This document shows, in pieces, positions 23,172-35,900 of a stretch of DNA of 64,000 nt. Source of the stretch: Diploscapter coronatus (taxonomy: Eukaryota > Nematoda > Chromadorea > Rhabditida > Rhabditidae). A program made the position numbers and the translations under genes. Numbering within the stretch: position 1 is the first letter of the stretch; each line of letters opens with the position of its first letter. The notes beneath the pieces are model-generated. The model was given only the letters and a program-made list of their open reading frames with translations. It did no database searches and was not told where the DNA came from. The DNA is taken from positions 15,027,201 to 15,091,200 of the forward strand of contig OZ038422.1 of the NCBI GenBank assembly GCA_964036155.1. The letters run 5' to 3'.

Positions 23172-25093
23172 TACCTAAGCGAACACGAAAACATGAGGTA
23201 CATAAAATCAATACGAATCTACAACTAGTTAGTATTGTTTTCACGATACTACATATAAATAATCTAGCAAATAATAACGATAATCATGAAAGAAGAACGG
23301 AAGAGAGAATCTGGAGAAGCCCTTATAAAATATTTTTCATGAATTTGAAAAGTTATCCTAATATAAAATCAATAGATCATTTCAAAATATCAAAGTAAAT
23401 GTAGGGAGAAATATAATACATACATTTCGCTCTATAATATCCCACCACCCCACAGTTCTCTCATGCTTAAATTTATAATCGGTCAAAGAATTAAAAATTG
23501 TAACGAAAATTAATTTTGTCTGGAATGATGACTGCCAGTGGTATTGATTAGAAGAATTAAACAATTGTACCAATCAAGCGAAGTCACACCGGTACATATT
23601 TTGCCCCATATTGATTTGTTTCGCAAACGATGTCATTCGAATCGTCTGGTTCGTTCTTCGATTTCCCTTGTTCGACGTCGTTTATCACAGGGTTGTCGAA
23701 ATGCAATTCATCATCAATTTCATAGGGAATTTGTAAAAGGTGAAATGACGAGGCCTATCTTTTCAATCACTCTTTCTTCATACGTTCGCTACTTCCCCTA
23801 TCCCTAACTGTTGATATCGTCATATCGTCGTCTCATCATCTCTTCATTTATGAATTGTTAATTGTATAAGATGAGCAATAGATTCACCCGAAATTGATGG
23901 CTTCTTAGGATGTGAAAAATATAGATGACCAATTGTCAGATGTATTTCCAAATAAATAAATAAAAAAACGAATTATATCAACTAAGCAAAACGATAAACA
24001 TGTTCAGCTCCGAGTGCATTTCAGTTTCAGTATCAAAACTGTGTTTTCTCCTTATTCTCTTTCCACTTAATTTCAGTTCAGATATTCTCAGCCAACGGGT
24101 TGTCAGTCGCGTTCCGTTTATTTTGCTAATCTTGTACTCGTGAAAAGATAGTCGGAACTAGCGAAACTTCCATCATTTGACATAAAACTTAAAATAAATA
24201 ACATTATTTTAGTAGTCACCAAGTTCAACCCCTCCCCAACTCTTCTGAACCTTGTCTTGATATCGTCCGAAGTCACTGTGAGGTAACGGAGAATAACGGA
24301 CCTCTTGTACTCCAAAACAGTGAACCATACCAACCACATCTCGTGTTCGTTACAACTCTTTCAAATTTGCAGAGCCACAAAGAATTTTAATCACTATCTG
24401 AGTTAGAGCGACTAATCATGCTGGACAAATTTAGACAATTTAAATAGTCATGTACTACGGCTGCGAAGATAAGGGAAAATGATTATTTGCTGGATGCAAA
24501 GCTAATGCATAATACATGGATAGCATACTCAGAAGATACCACATGCAAATCGAATCTAATAGTACTTTGAAATGCGTATGAATCACACGTTATGCCCAAA
24601 TATAAATTCATTAAAGACACCATATTTGTGGTATTCATCTGGCAAAATTTCCACAAATCTGAATAAATTTTGGCAGGCGGTTACCACGAATATGAAACTT
24701 TCCTAAAATCTAGTTAATTAGAAAATAAAGTAATCGAATAGACGAATATCACGAAATGTATTGTCGGAAGTACTAGCGAAAATAAGCGTGCATTTGACGG
24801 GATTAATGAAACAGAGCAAAGAAAATGACGATTGATAGATCCACACACACACACACAGCTGGCCAGTTGTTAACGAGGTGTGCGAAGACGCGAATGAGTT
24901 TTGATTCGATGGCCATTTTCACTTAAGACTGACAACACATTTGTTCATTATTACACAAGTAGAACTATACAAAAAATGCATATGATCAGATTGCTAATTT
25001 GTTCTTTTGGAACTTAAAGTAAAAAAAAAAAACGATTCTTTAAATAATCATTTCCCTCTATATTGAAGATCGTTAAGCTCCAAAAGCCAAACA
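23172..25093. other. Intergenic with an isolated open block
   Basis: The 5' flank of the UNC-93-like gene and 3' flank of the first P450. A block at 23538-23807 is open on both strands; on the minus strand 23758-23584 reads a hydrophilic acidic peptide (EIDDELHFDNPVINDVEQGK and on) after an AG acceptor, but no partner exon was found. A (CA)n microsatellite lies at 24842-24857. Confidence 0.4.
24842..24857. repeat. (CA)n microsatellite
   Basis: Eight CA units, directly followed by CTGGCCAG-like palindromic sequence. Simple repeat. Confidence 0.85.
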
Positions 25094-27247
25094 CTAATTC
25101 CTGGTTTTGAGAATCACGTTGACATAATCTGGATGGACAATCGTAGCTCCATGCAGCTTCAGCTCGTCCTGAAATCGACGACAAATAAAATTGAAAAAAA
25201 GTAAATAAATTTGCAAACCCCTGTATTTGGCCCTTCAACAATGTCGTACTTTCTCAAAATATGACACAGAGCTACTTTCTCTTCAATGTAAGCCAGACGC
25301 ATTCCGATGCAAATCCTTGGACCCAGTCCCCAAGGAAGATAGGCTCCAGGTGGATGAGGGATACCGTTTAGCCATCTAAAAAATGTCAATGATAAAGTGT
25401 TGCTGAAAAGTTAAAAAATTCACCGTTCCGGCACAAATTTATCAGCATCTGGTCCCCATATATCCTTATCATAGTGGATGGTCCATGTATCGCAGAGGAC
25501 GAACTCGCCCTTTTCGACTTTGAGATCGTCAGCAACTGTCGAATTCATGCATTCGCGCATGTTGACGCTAGAAATGAGAGATTTTCAACCAATTAAAAAT
25601 CGGATCATTGACAATATTATGTCATAAAAATATTTTTTGCTGAATTACTGTCAAATTTTTATAAATAGAAAGATGTCCCACTTGGCAGCCAACGGATACA
25701 TCCTGAGCGTCTCCTTGAACACGGCTTCTAAATATTTCAATCTTCCCAGCGCTTCGTAGGATATCATCTAAATTTGGTTCGTACTGAAAGAAGTGTACAA
25801 ATAGTTTACCGTATCAGTGCACTCCCTATCGATTTCTTCTTGAAGCTTCTTCATTTTATCTGGATTCCTAGCCAGAAGAAACGCAGTGTATCCCAGAGCG
25901 TTAGCTGTGGTGTCATATCCAGCGAGTAGGAAGAGCATGAGCTGGATCTTGATCTCATCCGAGGTCATACTTTTCGAAACCTTGAGTTGAAAAAAAAAGT
26001 TATTTTAGAAAAAAAAAACAAAATTCTTACAGAAACGTTGTTTCTGGAAAACTCGCCAATTTCGTCCTGAATCTCGTCGACCTCCGCATCCAGGAACATG
26101 TCGATGAAATCAGATGGATCTCCTTTTTCGATACCACGTCGTTCATCTTCTTTCTGGAAAATTCCAAGTGAGAATCTTTGAAGTATTCACAGAGTCTCAA
26201 TGCGAAGACAACCTGGTGATATCTTTTCTTCGGAGCTCAACTTTTTTTTAAAGATTTGTTTAAAAATTAAAAGTATTTAAATTTCAAAACCCACCCTCTG
26301 CTTGACTCGTTCATCAACTGCTCTTCCAATTTGCTTGATGAAGCTCACAAACATGCCTACTCTTGATTTTGGAATCAACGCGCTTGCGAAGAGCGCGATA
26401 CGAGCCACAACTGTTGGAATGAAGGAACAATATCCTAGCATTGATAGCGTGGAATCGAAGTCGTCATTAAAAAACTGAAACATAAATCGCTCGTGGATTA
26501 AATGTGCTTTCTCACTTTCTTTGCCATTTCAACAAACGTGTTGTTGAACATCCTCGATTCAGTCTGACTCATCGACACTCTACATATGATGTCCATAGTA
26601 TATTCGTTGAAGTAGTCACGAATGTTGATTTCCTTGTCTGCGACTTTGTCGAGTAACTTGACCATTTCAAGTGCTGAATCTTGTACTGTTTCGTGAATCT
26701 ACAACGATAATTTTCCGAATTTTAATTGCTGCATTCAAAATAAGAGCGAGCTCAGCATTGAGCACTTTATCAACGTACCTTCTTCAGGTTCGCATTTGTG
26801 AAAGCGGGTGTTGCTAGCATCCGCAACCTTTTCCACCTGGCGCCTCTGGCGAAAGACATGTGGATGCTCTTCGAAGTGTCGGGATTCCCAACAAATGGGT
26901 TCACATGACGACCATGGAAATTCTCGAACTGCCTCACGAAGACCTCGTTGATTATGCTCAGATCGGAAGTGACCAGAAACTTGTAAAGTCCCTGGTAGAT
27001 TCCGTATGTCTTGCCATATTTCTGGAAGGGCAATTTTTTGAGTTGATAAGAATGAAATTACTTTCGTATAATCTGGTAATTTCATCGTGAAAGGATCGCT
27101 GCTGAAGAATTGGTAGAAGTGCCCAGTGAAGAAGTGCTTCCCTTCAACTTCTGGAATGTTGCGACGTTTCCAATAGCTCATGTGCCAATGGTAGTAGGAA
27201 AGAACGCCTATGACGAAAGTTGACAGAACCGCGATGAGTAGAAGCAT
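25094..27247 (-). CDS. Cytochrome P450, CYP3 clan (CYP13/CYP25-like), copy 1
   Basis: Ten exons on the minus strand: 27247-27062, 27021-26779, 26698-26516, 26474-26295, 26153-26031, 25980-25810, 25767-25682, 25567-25424, 25375-25219 and 25168-25094, giving 515 residues. An N-terminal anchor ([18 protein letters not shown]) places it in the ER membrane. Visible landmarks: the C-helix [11 protein letters not shown]-helix oxygen-binding AGYDTTA (about 325-331), K-helix ETLR (about 381-384), FVPERW, and the heme loop [12 protein letters not shown] with the axial Cys near residue 461. The first residue of the heme signature is Trp (about 454) where the two tandem copies have the usual Phe. Expected role: monooxygenation of lipids or foreign compounds with an NADPH-P450 reductase. 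Last of three tandem genes. Confidence 0.92.
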
Positions 27248-27615
27248 ATTTCTCTGAAAAAACTGTTTGATCGACTTTGGAGAGTTTCAAATTCATGGCA
27301 AAAATGAGACAAACTCTCTTTTATATTTGTTCTCCCATGATGCAAAAGTAACCGATCATTGTTATACTCTAATAGAAACCAATCAGTTTTGCATCACTTT
27401 GTAGTTTGAAATGGACAACGTTGCGAATTTGCTTGCGATAAGAAGAATTGATGTTTGGCATTGCGATCATTTCTAAACACGCTGACTTTCATCGTTATGC
27501 AAGAATAAAAATATCGCAAAGATGAAAGTTCTTTATTCGAAAATTTTCGAAATTATTTTGCTTGTGGACAATTAATTTATTCTTGGCATTTATCAATAAT
27601 AACATAATAATGGAT
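27248..27615. promoter_or_regulatory. Upstream region of P450 copy 1 with TGATGCAAA sites
   Basis: TGATGCAAA lies at 27338-27346, 91 nt upstream of the start codon, and the opposite orientation TTTGCATCA at 27388-27396. The same nonamer occurs at a similar distance before the other two P450 genes. It resembles the composite C/EBP-ATF element recognised by ATF4-type bZIP factors; that role is inferred. Confidence 0.45.
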
Positions 27616-30011
27616 CTAATTTCTAGTCTTGAGAATCACGTTGATATTGCGTGGCTGACTTATCAGCGCTCCGTGAAGATCCAGCTTTTCCTAAACGTAT
27701 TTCATTATAAAGTTACATATAAAATCGAACAAACTCCTGTATTTGGTCCTTCGACGATATCATATTTGCGCAGTATGTAGCACAGCGCCGTTTTGATTTC
27801 AACGTATGCAAGTCTCATTCCGATGCAGATGCGAGGCCCAGCGCCGAAAGGAAGATACGCGCCAGTCGGATGTGGGACACCTTTCAGCCATCTAAAGTAT
27901 GAAAACTATTTTTGGTAAGCCATTTCCAAATTACCTCTCTGGTACGAATTCATTCACATCTTCCCCCCAGATGTCCTTGTCAAAATGCAAGCTCCACGTA
28001 TCCGCCATGACGCATTCGCCTTCTTCAATTCTCAAATCTCCTACTGTTGTAGACTTCATGCAGAGGCGTGCATTGACGCTGAATTGAAGTTTATCGAGTT
28101 AGATGAGAATATACGACCTAATAAGAAATCATGAAGAAATAAAAAAACATAATTGAGTTTTATCACTCAACAAACTTATATTTTTATTTGCCTACCCAGC
28201 AGCCAATGGATATATTCTTAATGTTTCTTTCAGGACCGCGTCAAGATACTTCAATTTTCCCAAGGTGTCGAATTGTATCGTAGAATCAACACACTCCTGA
28301 TCAATTTCTTCTTGCAACTTCTTCATTTTATCGGGGTTTTTGGCAAGGACGTAGGTAACATAGCCCATAGTGTTCGCTGTGGTATCTAAATCATAGGTAT
28401 TTCAGAATTTGAATATCGCAAATCACAACGAGGAAACTTGACAATATTAAGATTCATTTCAAGCTTCTAGGTTGTGAGATTTCAGGGTTACCGAATCCAG
28501 CCAACAGGAACAGGAAGAGTTGCATCTTGACTTCAACTGGTGACAAGGTTTTGGAGACCTAAAATGTATGTTCTAAATTATGAAAATTTGCATCCCATGA
28601 GGTTTAGGCTTCGGGAAAAAGAAAACCATGAATAGTTTTCATTTCTAAAAGATTTTATTATAATTACCGTGGTATTGCTTCTTGAAAATTCGCCAGTTTC
28701 ATCCGGTATCTCATCTACTCTAGCATCCAGAAACATATCGATGAAGTCTGCTGGATCCTCCTTTTCAATTCCACGCTTTTTATCTTCTTCCTAAAATAGT
28801 TGTTTTTGTTGTTATTTTATGAATTTATGATTTACCCTCTGTTTGACTCGTTCGTTTATTGCCTTGTCTATTATATTGAGCATTTTCAAAAATACGGAGA
28901 CGCTCGAATCTGGTATGAAGATACTTGCGAAGAAGACGATTCGCAGAAAAATTGACGGTATGAAGGAGCAATAGGCCAACATTGAGAGCGTTGATGAAAA
29001 GTCGAAATTGATCAACTAGAATGGGAAAGATAAGTTTGAGTTCGTTTATTTTCATTCCGTAAACATATTTACGAAACATGGTGGCTTCTACATTATATAC
29101 TTTTTGAAAAGAAAAATTCGGGTGAAACAGGCCGTCTTCACCTGTTTCCCCGGTTCAGATACATAATGTTATTTTTCGGTTTTGGATTAGAAGCATTCAA
29201 ATCGAAAAATCAAACACCTTTCTCGCCATTCCTTGGTAAGGGTTTTTGAACATCATTGATTTCGTCTGCCCCATCGCAACTCTGCTTATAATATCCATCG
29301 TGTATTCTGTATAATATCTGAAGTGTTCTATTTCAACTTTAAGACTTGAGATCTCTATTACTGTCGAATATCAATTTCCTTGTCTGCGACATCCTCCAAG
29401 AATCTCATCATCTCCAGAGCAGAGTCTTCGATGATGTTGTGGATCTGAAGTAAAATTTGAAAACGATTTTGAATAAATGAAGAGACAATGAAGAGGATTG
29501 TGTAGGAAAGGTGTGAGAGATAGCTAAATTTCTAATTACCTTCTTTAGGTTAGCACTTGTGAATGCGGGAGAAGCTAGGGCACGAAGACGCTTCCATCTA
29601 GCGCCTCTAGACAAAAATAACTGAGTCATCTGCTCGGTGTCAGGGTTTCCTGTGATCGGATCCGATGCTCGACTGTGGAACTTGTCGAACTGCCTCACGA
29701 AGACCTCGTTGATTATGCTCAGATCGGAAGTGACCAGAAACTTGTAAAGCCCCTGGTAGATTCCGTATGTCTTGCCATATTTCTGGAAGGGCAATTTTTT
29801 GAGTTGATAAGAATGAAATTACTTTCGTATAATCTGGTAATTTCATTGAGAAAGGATGCTCGCTGAAGTACTGGTAGAAATGGCCAGTGAAAAAGCTCTT
29901 CCCTTCTTCAACTTCCGGTATGTTGCGACGTTTCCAATAGGTCATGTGCCAGTAATAATAGGAGATCACTCCAATGACGCTTGTAGTTAGAATTCCGAGT
30001 AGAACAAACAT
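27616..30011 (-). CDS. Cytochrome P450, CYP3 clan (CYP13/CYP25-like), copy 2
   Basis: Eleven exons on the minus strand: 30011-29823, 29782-29540, 29444-29362, 29317-29218, 29015-28836, 28790-28668, 28558-28492, 28385-28196, 28078-27935, 27891-27735 and 27690-27616, giving 516 residues. Landmarks: anchor [20 protein letters not shown]-helix [11 protein letters not shown]-helix AGFDTTA, K-helix ETLR, FVPERW and heme loop [12 protein letters not shown]. The intron map differs from copy 1: there is an extra intron inside IDIRQYY, one inside the I-helix between AGF and DTT, and one after the I-helix is missing. Intron 1 and the first part of exon 2 are almost identical to copy 1, whereas the promoter and first codons match copy 3. 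ER-bound monooxygenase by family. Confidence 0.92.
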
Positions 30012-30445
30012 TTTAATTCAATATTTAAAAACAAATATTGAAACTAGAAAATAGCGATTAATTTCCAATAGAAATTGTGAAAACAGTTGGTGTGTTTTAT
30101 ATCTTCAATGCATGATGCAAAGGTGTTTGCGTTTTGCACTACTTTGAGAGAATCGATCATTTCGTTTTCAAACAAACAAGAGATTGGTAACGTTGCGTTA
30201 GAGACTTGCGATAGTGAAACACACAACCCCAGCACTTGAATTAGATCATAAACCGCGTTTGTCTTGATAATTTTCTAATCGAGCAAAACCTTATCACAAA
30301 AAATGCGAAGAAGGCAATTTTGAGAGCAAATTGTTTCTATGGAATTAAATATTAATTTGGCTAGCAAAACCAAAGAAATTAGTTTATTGTGGACATAAAA
30401 TCTATATTTTACATAACATTCGCAAAAATAACGAAAATAATATTT
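30012..30445. promoter_or_regulatory. Upstream region of P450 copy 2
   Basis: Positions 30012-30121 are close to identical to 32681-32795 upstream of copy 3. TGATGCAAA lies at 30113-30121, 102 nt before the start codon. The remainder is AT-rich and includes the 3' end of copy 3. Confidence 0.5.
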
Positions 30446-32680
30446 CTAATTCCTAGTCTTGAGAATAACTTTGACATGAGTCGGGTGTACGAGTGCTGTA
30501 CCACGAAGATTCAGTTCCTCCTAAATGGTATTCACATCAAATCATCGTCAGAAAAGTCTCTTACTCCAGTATTTGGCCCTTCAGCAATGTCGTACTTTCT
30601 CAAAATATGACACAGCGCGACCTTCTCTTCTATGTATGCCAGACGCATTCCGATGCACATACGAGGTCCAGCGCCGAATGGGAGATACGCTCCTTGTGGG
30701 TGAGGGATTTTGTTCAGCCATCTAAGGTGTGAAAATTATCTTTTACTCGCTTGGCTCAAGTAAACCTCTCTGGGACAAATTCGTTCGCGTCTGGCCCCCA
30801 CAGATTTTTGTCGTGATGCAGAGTCCAGGTGTCTGTCATCACAGATTCGCCCTTTTCAATTCTTAGACCGGCCGCAGTGGTCGTTCTTGTGCATTCTCGT
30901 GCATTTGCGCTAAATTGTCAAATTTATCCCAAACCAAATTAGTTCCCTTTAATTTTTGAAAGTAATTTATACCTTGCGGCCAGCGGATACACTCTCAATG
31001 TCTCTTTGAACACTGCTTCCAGATACTTCAATCTTCCAAGAGTATCATAGTCAATGGACTAAAGTTGAAAATTCACTTTTCAAGAAAGCGCAATTCAACT
31101 CACAGCTCCAGTGCATTCCCTATCAACTTCCTCTTGAAGTTTCTTCATTTTAGCTGGATTCTTTGCTAGTAAGAAAGACGTGTATCCCAATGTGTTCGCT
31201 AAAAATGAAATACGAATGATTTTGTCCCTCTATCGTACGTATTTATCCTACTCTTCCAAAGAAGGAAAATTTGGAAAACTGAGATAAAAACGGCACGAAC
31301 CAGTCGTATCGAAACCAGCGAGCAAAAACAACATTAGCTGCACCTTGACTTCGTCGATCGTCATGCTTTTGGAGATCTAAAATTATCACATTCATTGAAT
31401 TCTTTGAAAATGATCAAACCGAAACGTTGGCTCTAGAATACTCTTCACCACCTTCGTCAGGAAGTTCATCAACCTTCGCGTCCAAGAACATGTCGATGAA
31501 ATCTGATGGCTCCCCCTTCTCGATGCCTCTTTTCTCGTCATCTTCCTGAAATTATCATTAGAAGTTCGGAAGTTTTCCTCCTCTCGAGTTTACCCTCTGT
31601 TTGATTCGAGCTTCGACAGCCTTTCCAATTTTGTCGGTGAGTTTCAGGAAAATGTCGACTTCCGAATTCGGAATCATCGCACCGATCATAAAAGAGAGCT
31701 TGATGAGGAATGAAGGAATCAGTCCGCAATAAGCCATCATCGGGAAAAACGAGGTGTAGTCGACGTCGAAGAACTAAAAAATAATTCCTTTAAGAAATTA
31801 AAATGCTATTGCTGCCTTCTTCGACATCTCGACGTAAGGATTCTTGAACATATTCGACCCATTCTGACCCATCGACACTCGGCATATTATGTCCATCGTA
31901 AACTCGTTGAAGTAGTCACGAATGTTGATTTCCTTGTCTGCAACATCGTCGAGGAATTTCATCATTTCAAGAGCCGAGTCCTCGACAGTTTCATGAATCT
32001 GAATCGTCGAGGGTAACTCATTGGTTTTACAAAGTTTGTAAAATATTTCATTTAGAATGTAAAAATAGCGATTTCCCCATAACCCTACCTTCTTGAGGTT
32101 AGCATTCGTGAATGCTGGAGACGCCAAAGCCCGAAGACGCTTCCATCTAGCGCCCCTTGCAAAGAACATGTGGACCATCTTTTCCTTTTCCGGATCACCG
32201 ACGAACGGATTCACTTGCCTGCCGTGGAAGTTCTCGAACTGCTTCACGAACACTTCGTTGATGATGTCAAGGTCATTTGTTACGATGATTTTATTCAGCC
32301 CTTGGTAGATGCCATATGTTTTGCCATATTTCTGTAAGTAGTGATGATCATTTTAGTTGATATCTTTTTCATGAGACGTTATTTGAATACACAAATATCT
32401 ATTGAATCGAAGGGAAACGATCGTTCTATCACTCGAGAAACGTTTTCTTACATAGTCATGAATTATGATTTTTATGCGAGAGATCTACCTTCGTGAAATC
32501 TCCAAGTTTTCGCGTGAACGTTTTCTCTTCATCAGAGAAGAAGAGATGATAGTGCCCAGTGAAGAGGCTTTTTCCTTCGACCTCGATGATGTTTCGTCGC
32601 TTCCAGTAGCTCATTTGCCAGTAGAAATAGGAAATCACTCCAACTACACTTGTAGTTAGAATTCCGAGTAGAACAAACAT
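30446..32680 (-). CDS. Cytochrome P450, CYP3 clan (CYP13/CYP25-like), copy 3
   Basis: Eleven exons on the minus strand: 32680-32489, 32331-32089, 31998-31816, 31773-31594, 31545-31420, 31376-31301, 31198-31104, 31058-30973, 30909-30766, 30721-30565 and 30520-30446, giving 518 residues. Landmarks: anchor [20 protein letters not shown]-helix [11 protein letters not shown]-helix AGFDTTA, K-helix ETLR, FVPERW and heme loop [12 protein letters not shown]. The third intron is GC-AG: the exon ends in two AAG codons and continues GCAGCAATAG, and the whole 42-nt intron contains no GT. An intron interrupts the I-helix after DTT, two codons from where copy 2 has one. First of the tandem array in transcription order. 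Confidence 0.92.
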
Positions 32681-32976
32681 TTTAATTCAATATTTAAAAA
32701 CAAATATTGAAAATAGAAAATAGAAAATAGCGATTAATTTCCAATAGAAATTGTGAAAGAAGTTGGTGTTTTATATCTTCAATGCATGATGCAAAAGCGT
32801 TTGCTCTTTGCACTATACTTCTCGTTAGAGAATCGATCAATTTCACATCAGTTTGTTGTCTAAGGACCAAAACTCCGCCCTTTTCCACTTGCGATAGGGA
32901 AAACACGCGGCTTGGCATTTGGGAATCATGAAATAGAGATAGAAAACTAAACTTTAGTCTTTAACAATGATGCAAA
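32681..32976. promoter_or_regulatory. Upstream region of P450 copy 3
   Basis: TGATGCAAA is present at 32787-32795 (107 nt before the start codon) and again at 32968-32976. The proximal 115 nt are shared with copy 2. No TATA element was obvious at the expected place. Confidence 0.5.
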
Positions 32977-35900
32977 GCGTGAGTGCAGAGCAAGGTACGT
33001 TTTGAGAATTGTTAGCACTCGAATTTCCCGTCCTTATCCATTTTAGACACAAAGTTAGTCTTCAGCTGAAATTTGATAGGACGAAAGATTAATAATATTA
33101 TAATATTTGTTTATGAATAAGGAAATTTAGAAAAAAAAAATCGAAATAAGCATTTCGTCAGTATCAGTTTGGTAGAAATTCACTTTTCAGATTAATACCA
33201 CCATCGCCAGTGTATTTTAGATTTCTCCTGATCTTATGGCGGCCATTTCATCTGAAAATTTTTAATCGGAATATTCTTTACAATTTTTCCAATGTCAAAC
33301 TTGTCCTTGCTGCAAATTTTCAATTTCATTAATTTATTCAGTTAGTTCGTGCTCATGACTCACCCCTCATCGCCTGAGGGTGAATCGCTTCAACTGTGGT
33401 CACATCTCTTCTTCCACCTCATTGTCATATTTGTCTCCCTGAAACTCAGCCGTTTCTATTGACGATTTGCATGAGTCATCTGAATTTATCTATGCCTTTG
33501 AACGAAAGTTTATTCATGAATCATCTTTCGGTAGGAGATTATTTGTTCATTTGCGTTGCAAAAATGTTTTATCATCTCTAATTTAATCATTATTATTCCA
33601 CCATTTCGTTTTTTCATAGAATCTTTTCTTCAAACTTTCAATAAACCATCGACATTACTTGAAATTTATTTGTTGAACTGCTTCTCCAGAAATTTATGAC
33701 GTTATTTTCTGGGAACCTGTGGAACAGTTTTTTTTCAAAAATTTTGTTGCGGACACCATTTTTTGCATAAATTTGTGGTTGAGCGACATTTCTTTCAGCT
33801 TTATAGTTGTGGCAGTTTTTTTTTTGCAAATTTTTGGTTGTGGGACTAACCTTTTTCTAGAACTGTCTATACCATTTTGTCGGATTGAGTGAGGTAAAAT
33901 GGTTTGTAAAAGAGGTTGGCTGGCGGAAACCTTGACCCTCCCTGGCAAAAGGGGGAAATATGCAGAGAAATGCATAGGGCTGGGGGCCAAGTTGTCCGAT
34001 TCGGCAGAGGTGACAGAATATATTGAGGACGATAAATGAAGGCAGAATGGATAGATTGGAGAATTAGAGAAGGGATGACGAGAGGGAATGCGAGATTATG
34101 GAGATAAGCCGGAGATAAAGACAGGAATAAAAGACACATTACCGACAGCCACCTTGCATTTTTATTGTTTCGTAGAAAATGAGACATCCATTATTTTTTT
34201 ATTTTGGAGATATGAGTTCTTTTAATTTCTCGAAGAAAATGTACCATGACCACCTTGCCTACAGCAAGCCTATTTTATGGCTGCAAAAAAATTGAAATTT
34301 TATCAAAAGTAGAAGATTTTTAAGCATAGATTTGAGCATTTCATAGTTTGAACCCAAAGTTTCATTCATCAATTTTGATGTCTGATTATTAGCACCCAAA
34401 TCAACTTAATGCTGGAGTCAAGTGTTTGAAGGCTTTCGTCGCGCCTCAAAATGACTGCTAATAAGAGAAGAGGTGGAAAGAAAGTGCGAGTAGCGGTTAC
34501 CCTTTGTGATTTTGTCTTTGCCTTTGCATCTTAGAAACCTTTACCTATCTTCTAGTTCTTTAACCTTTTCTGCTTCTCGAAATCTCTCCCACAAACCTCT
34601 ATCCCTCACTCTTTGCTTGACCTCTGTTATTTTCTCTTCGTCTCCTTCACAACAAGGTCGCCCCTTCCTCTGCATGTCTGGCCCCGTATCCAATCTACCT
34701 GTGAACGCAGATATTTTCTCTAACCTCTCGAATTGTAGTTCTATTTCTCTCGAACTCTGGCTCTTTTCACGCATATTATTCGTGCATCTTTATCTCTCGA
34801 TTTACATGCTATTTCGTGGATTTCTGCCACTTTTCTGCACTTATCTGTGTGCTTTCTCCTTCTTTTGCAGAGAAACACATCCATTTTCACGAGATCTCGC
34901 GATGTTTTCTGACGCATCATGCTGCGTTCTGTGGCATAATCGCCATTTTTATTTCATTGTGCTCGCGTTTGCCTAGTTGAAATATTGATTGTCGATTTTT
35001 GTGGGAAAAGTCATTCGCAAATCGTTCTTTTTTATTATCAATCATGAAATACTCGTATTTTTCGTCTTTTGGGCATCCAAAATCGGAAAACTTCCGGGCC
35101 AGTCTGGACGATTAGCTAATTGACCGATGTTAATTAGAAGAGTGTGCTTTTTCTTTGTTTCTTTCTTTTTCAAACGGAACCTTCACACAATTCATTCTTT
35201 TACACACAAACTCGCATTTACCCCATTGAGTTCCATCAATTTCATCAATCTTCTTTTTTGACGCGCCTTCACTTTTTCATCCACTTTTTATCTCTCAATT
35301 TATCACCTTCAAGAGTCCACTTATTGATAAAGTTTTCTATATGAAATGAGATAGATATCAACATTCCGCTCAACTCTATTCGATTTTTATAGTTTGCAAG
35401 TAATAGTATGCTATGAAAATTTTTAAATTAGACGTTTTCAATTTGGAACTGCATTTAGATGATGAATTCAATAGATTTCCTCGCTAAATTATAGGTCTTG
35501 CAAATTAATTTCAAGCTGAATATCTGCTTTAGTAATCTAGATCTTGCATTTTGCAAATTCTCAAATTATAAATTTCACAAAATCTCACGACACTCCTGGA
35601 TTCTTAGATTAAAATAAATTTAACCTCTTCTAAAAAGTCATTTTGCTATTTGCTCTCTGATTTCCTCACATTATTCCTAAGATATTCTCAGATTCTTTCC
35701 AGATTCCTTACAGATTTCTCCCTGGTCAATCCCATTCTACAGTTGAATCGGTCGATTGCTATTCGAACTCAACGAGGCGTGCGCTCTACACCTTTTTTCC
35801 TCACTTCTCCCTGCATTTTACTCGCTTCGATCCGATTTCTCAACGCGTGGTTTCGTCCATTTCGCACTACTTTTTGCACTTCTTCAGAGGGGTTTTCGTA

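Noticed and set aside
26735..27247. 170-codon frame at the start of P450 copy 1
   Set aside because: It runs through intron 1 into the wrong frame; splicing at 27062/27021 restores conserved P450 sequence in all three copies.
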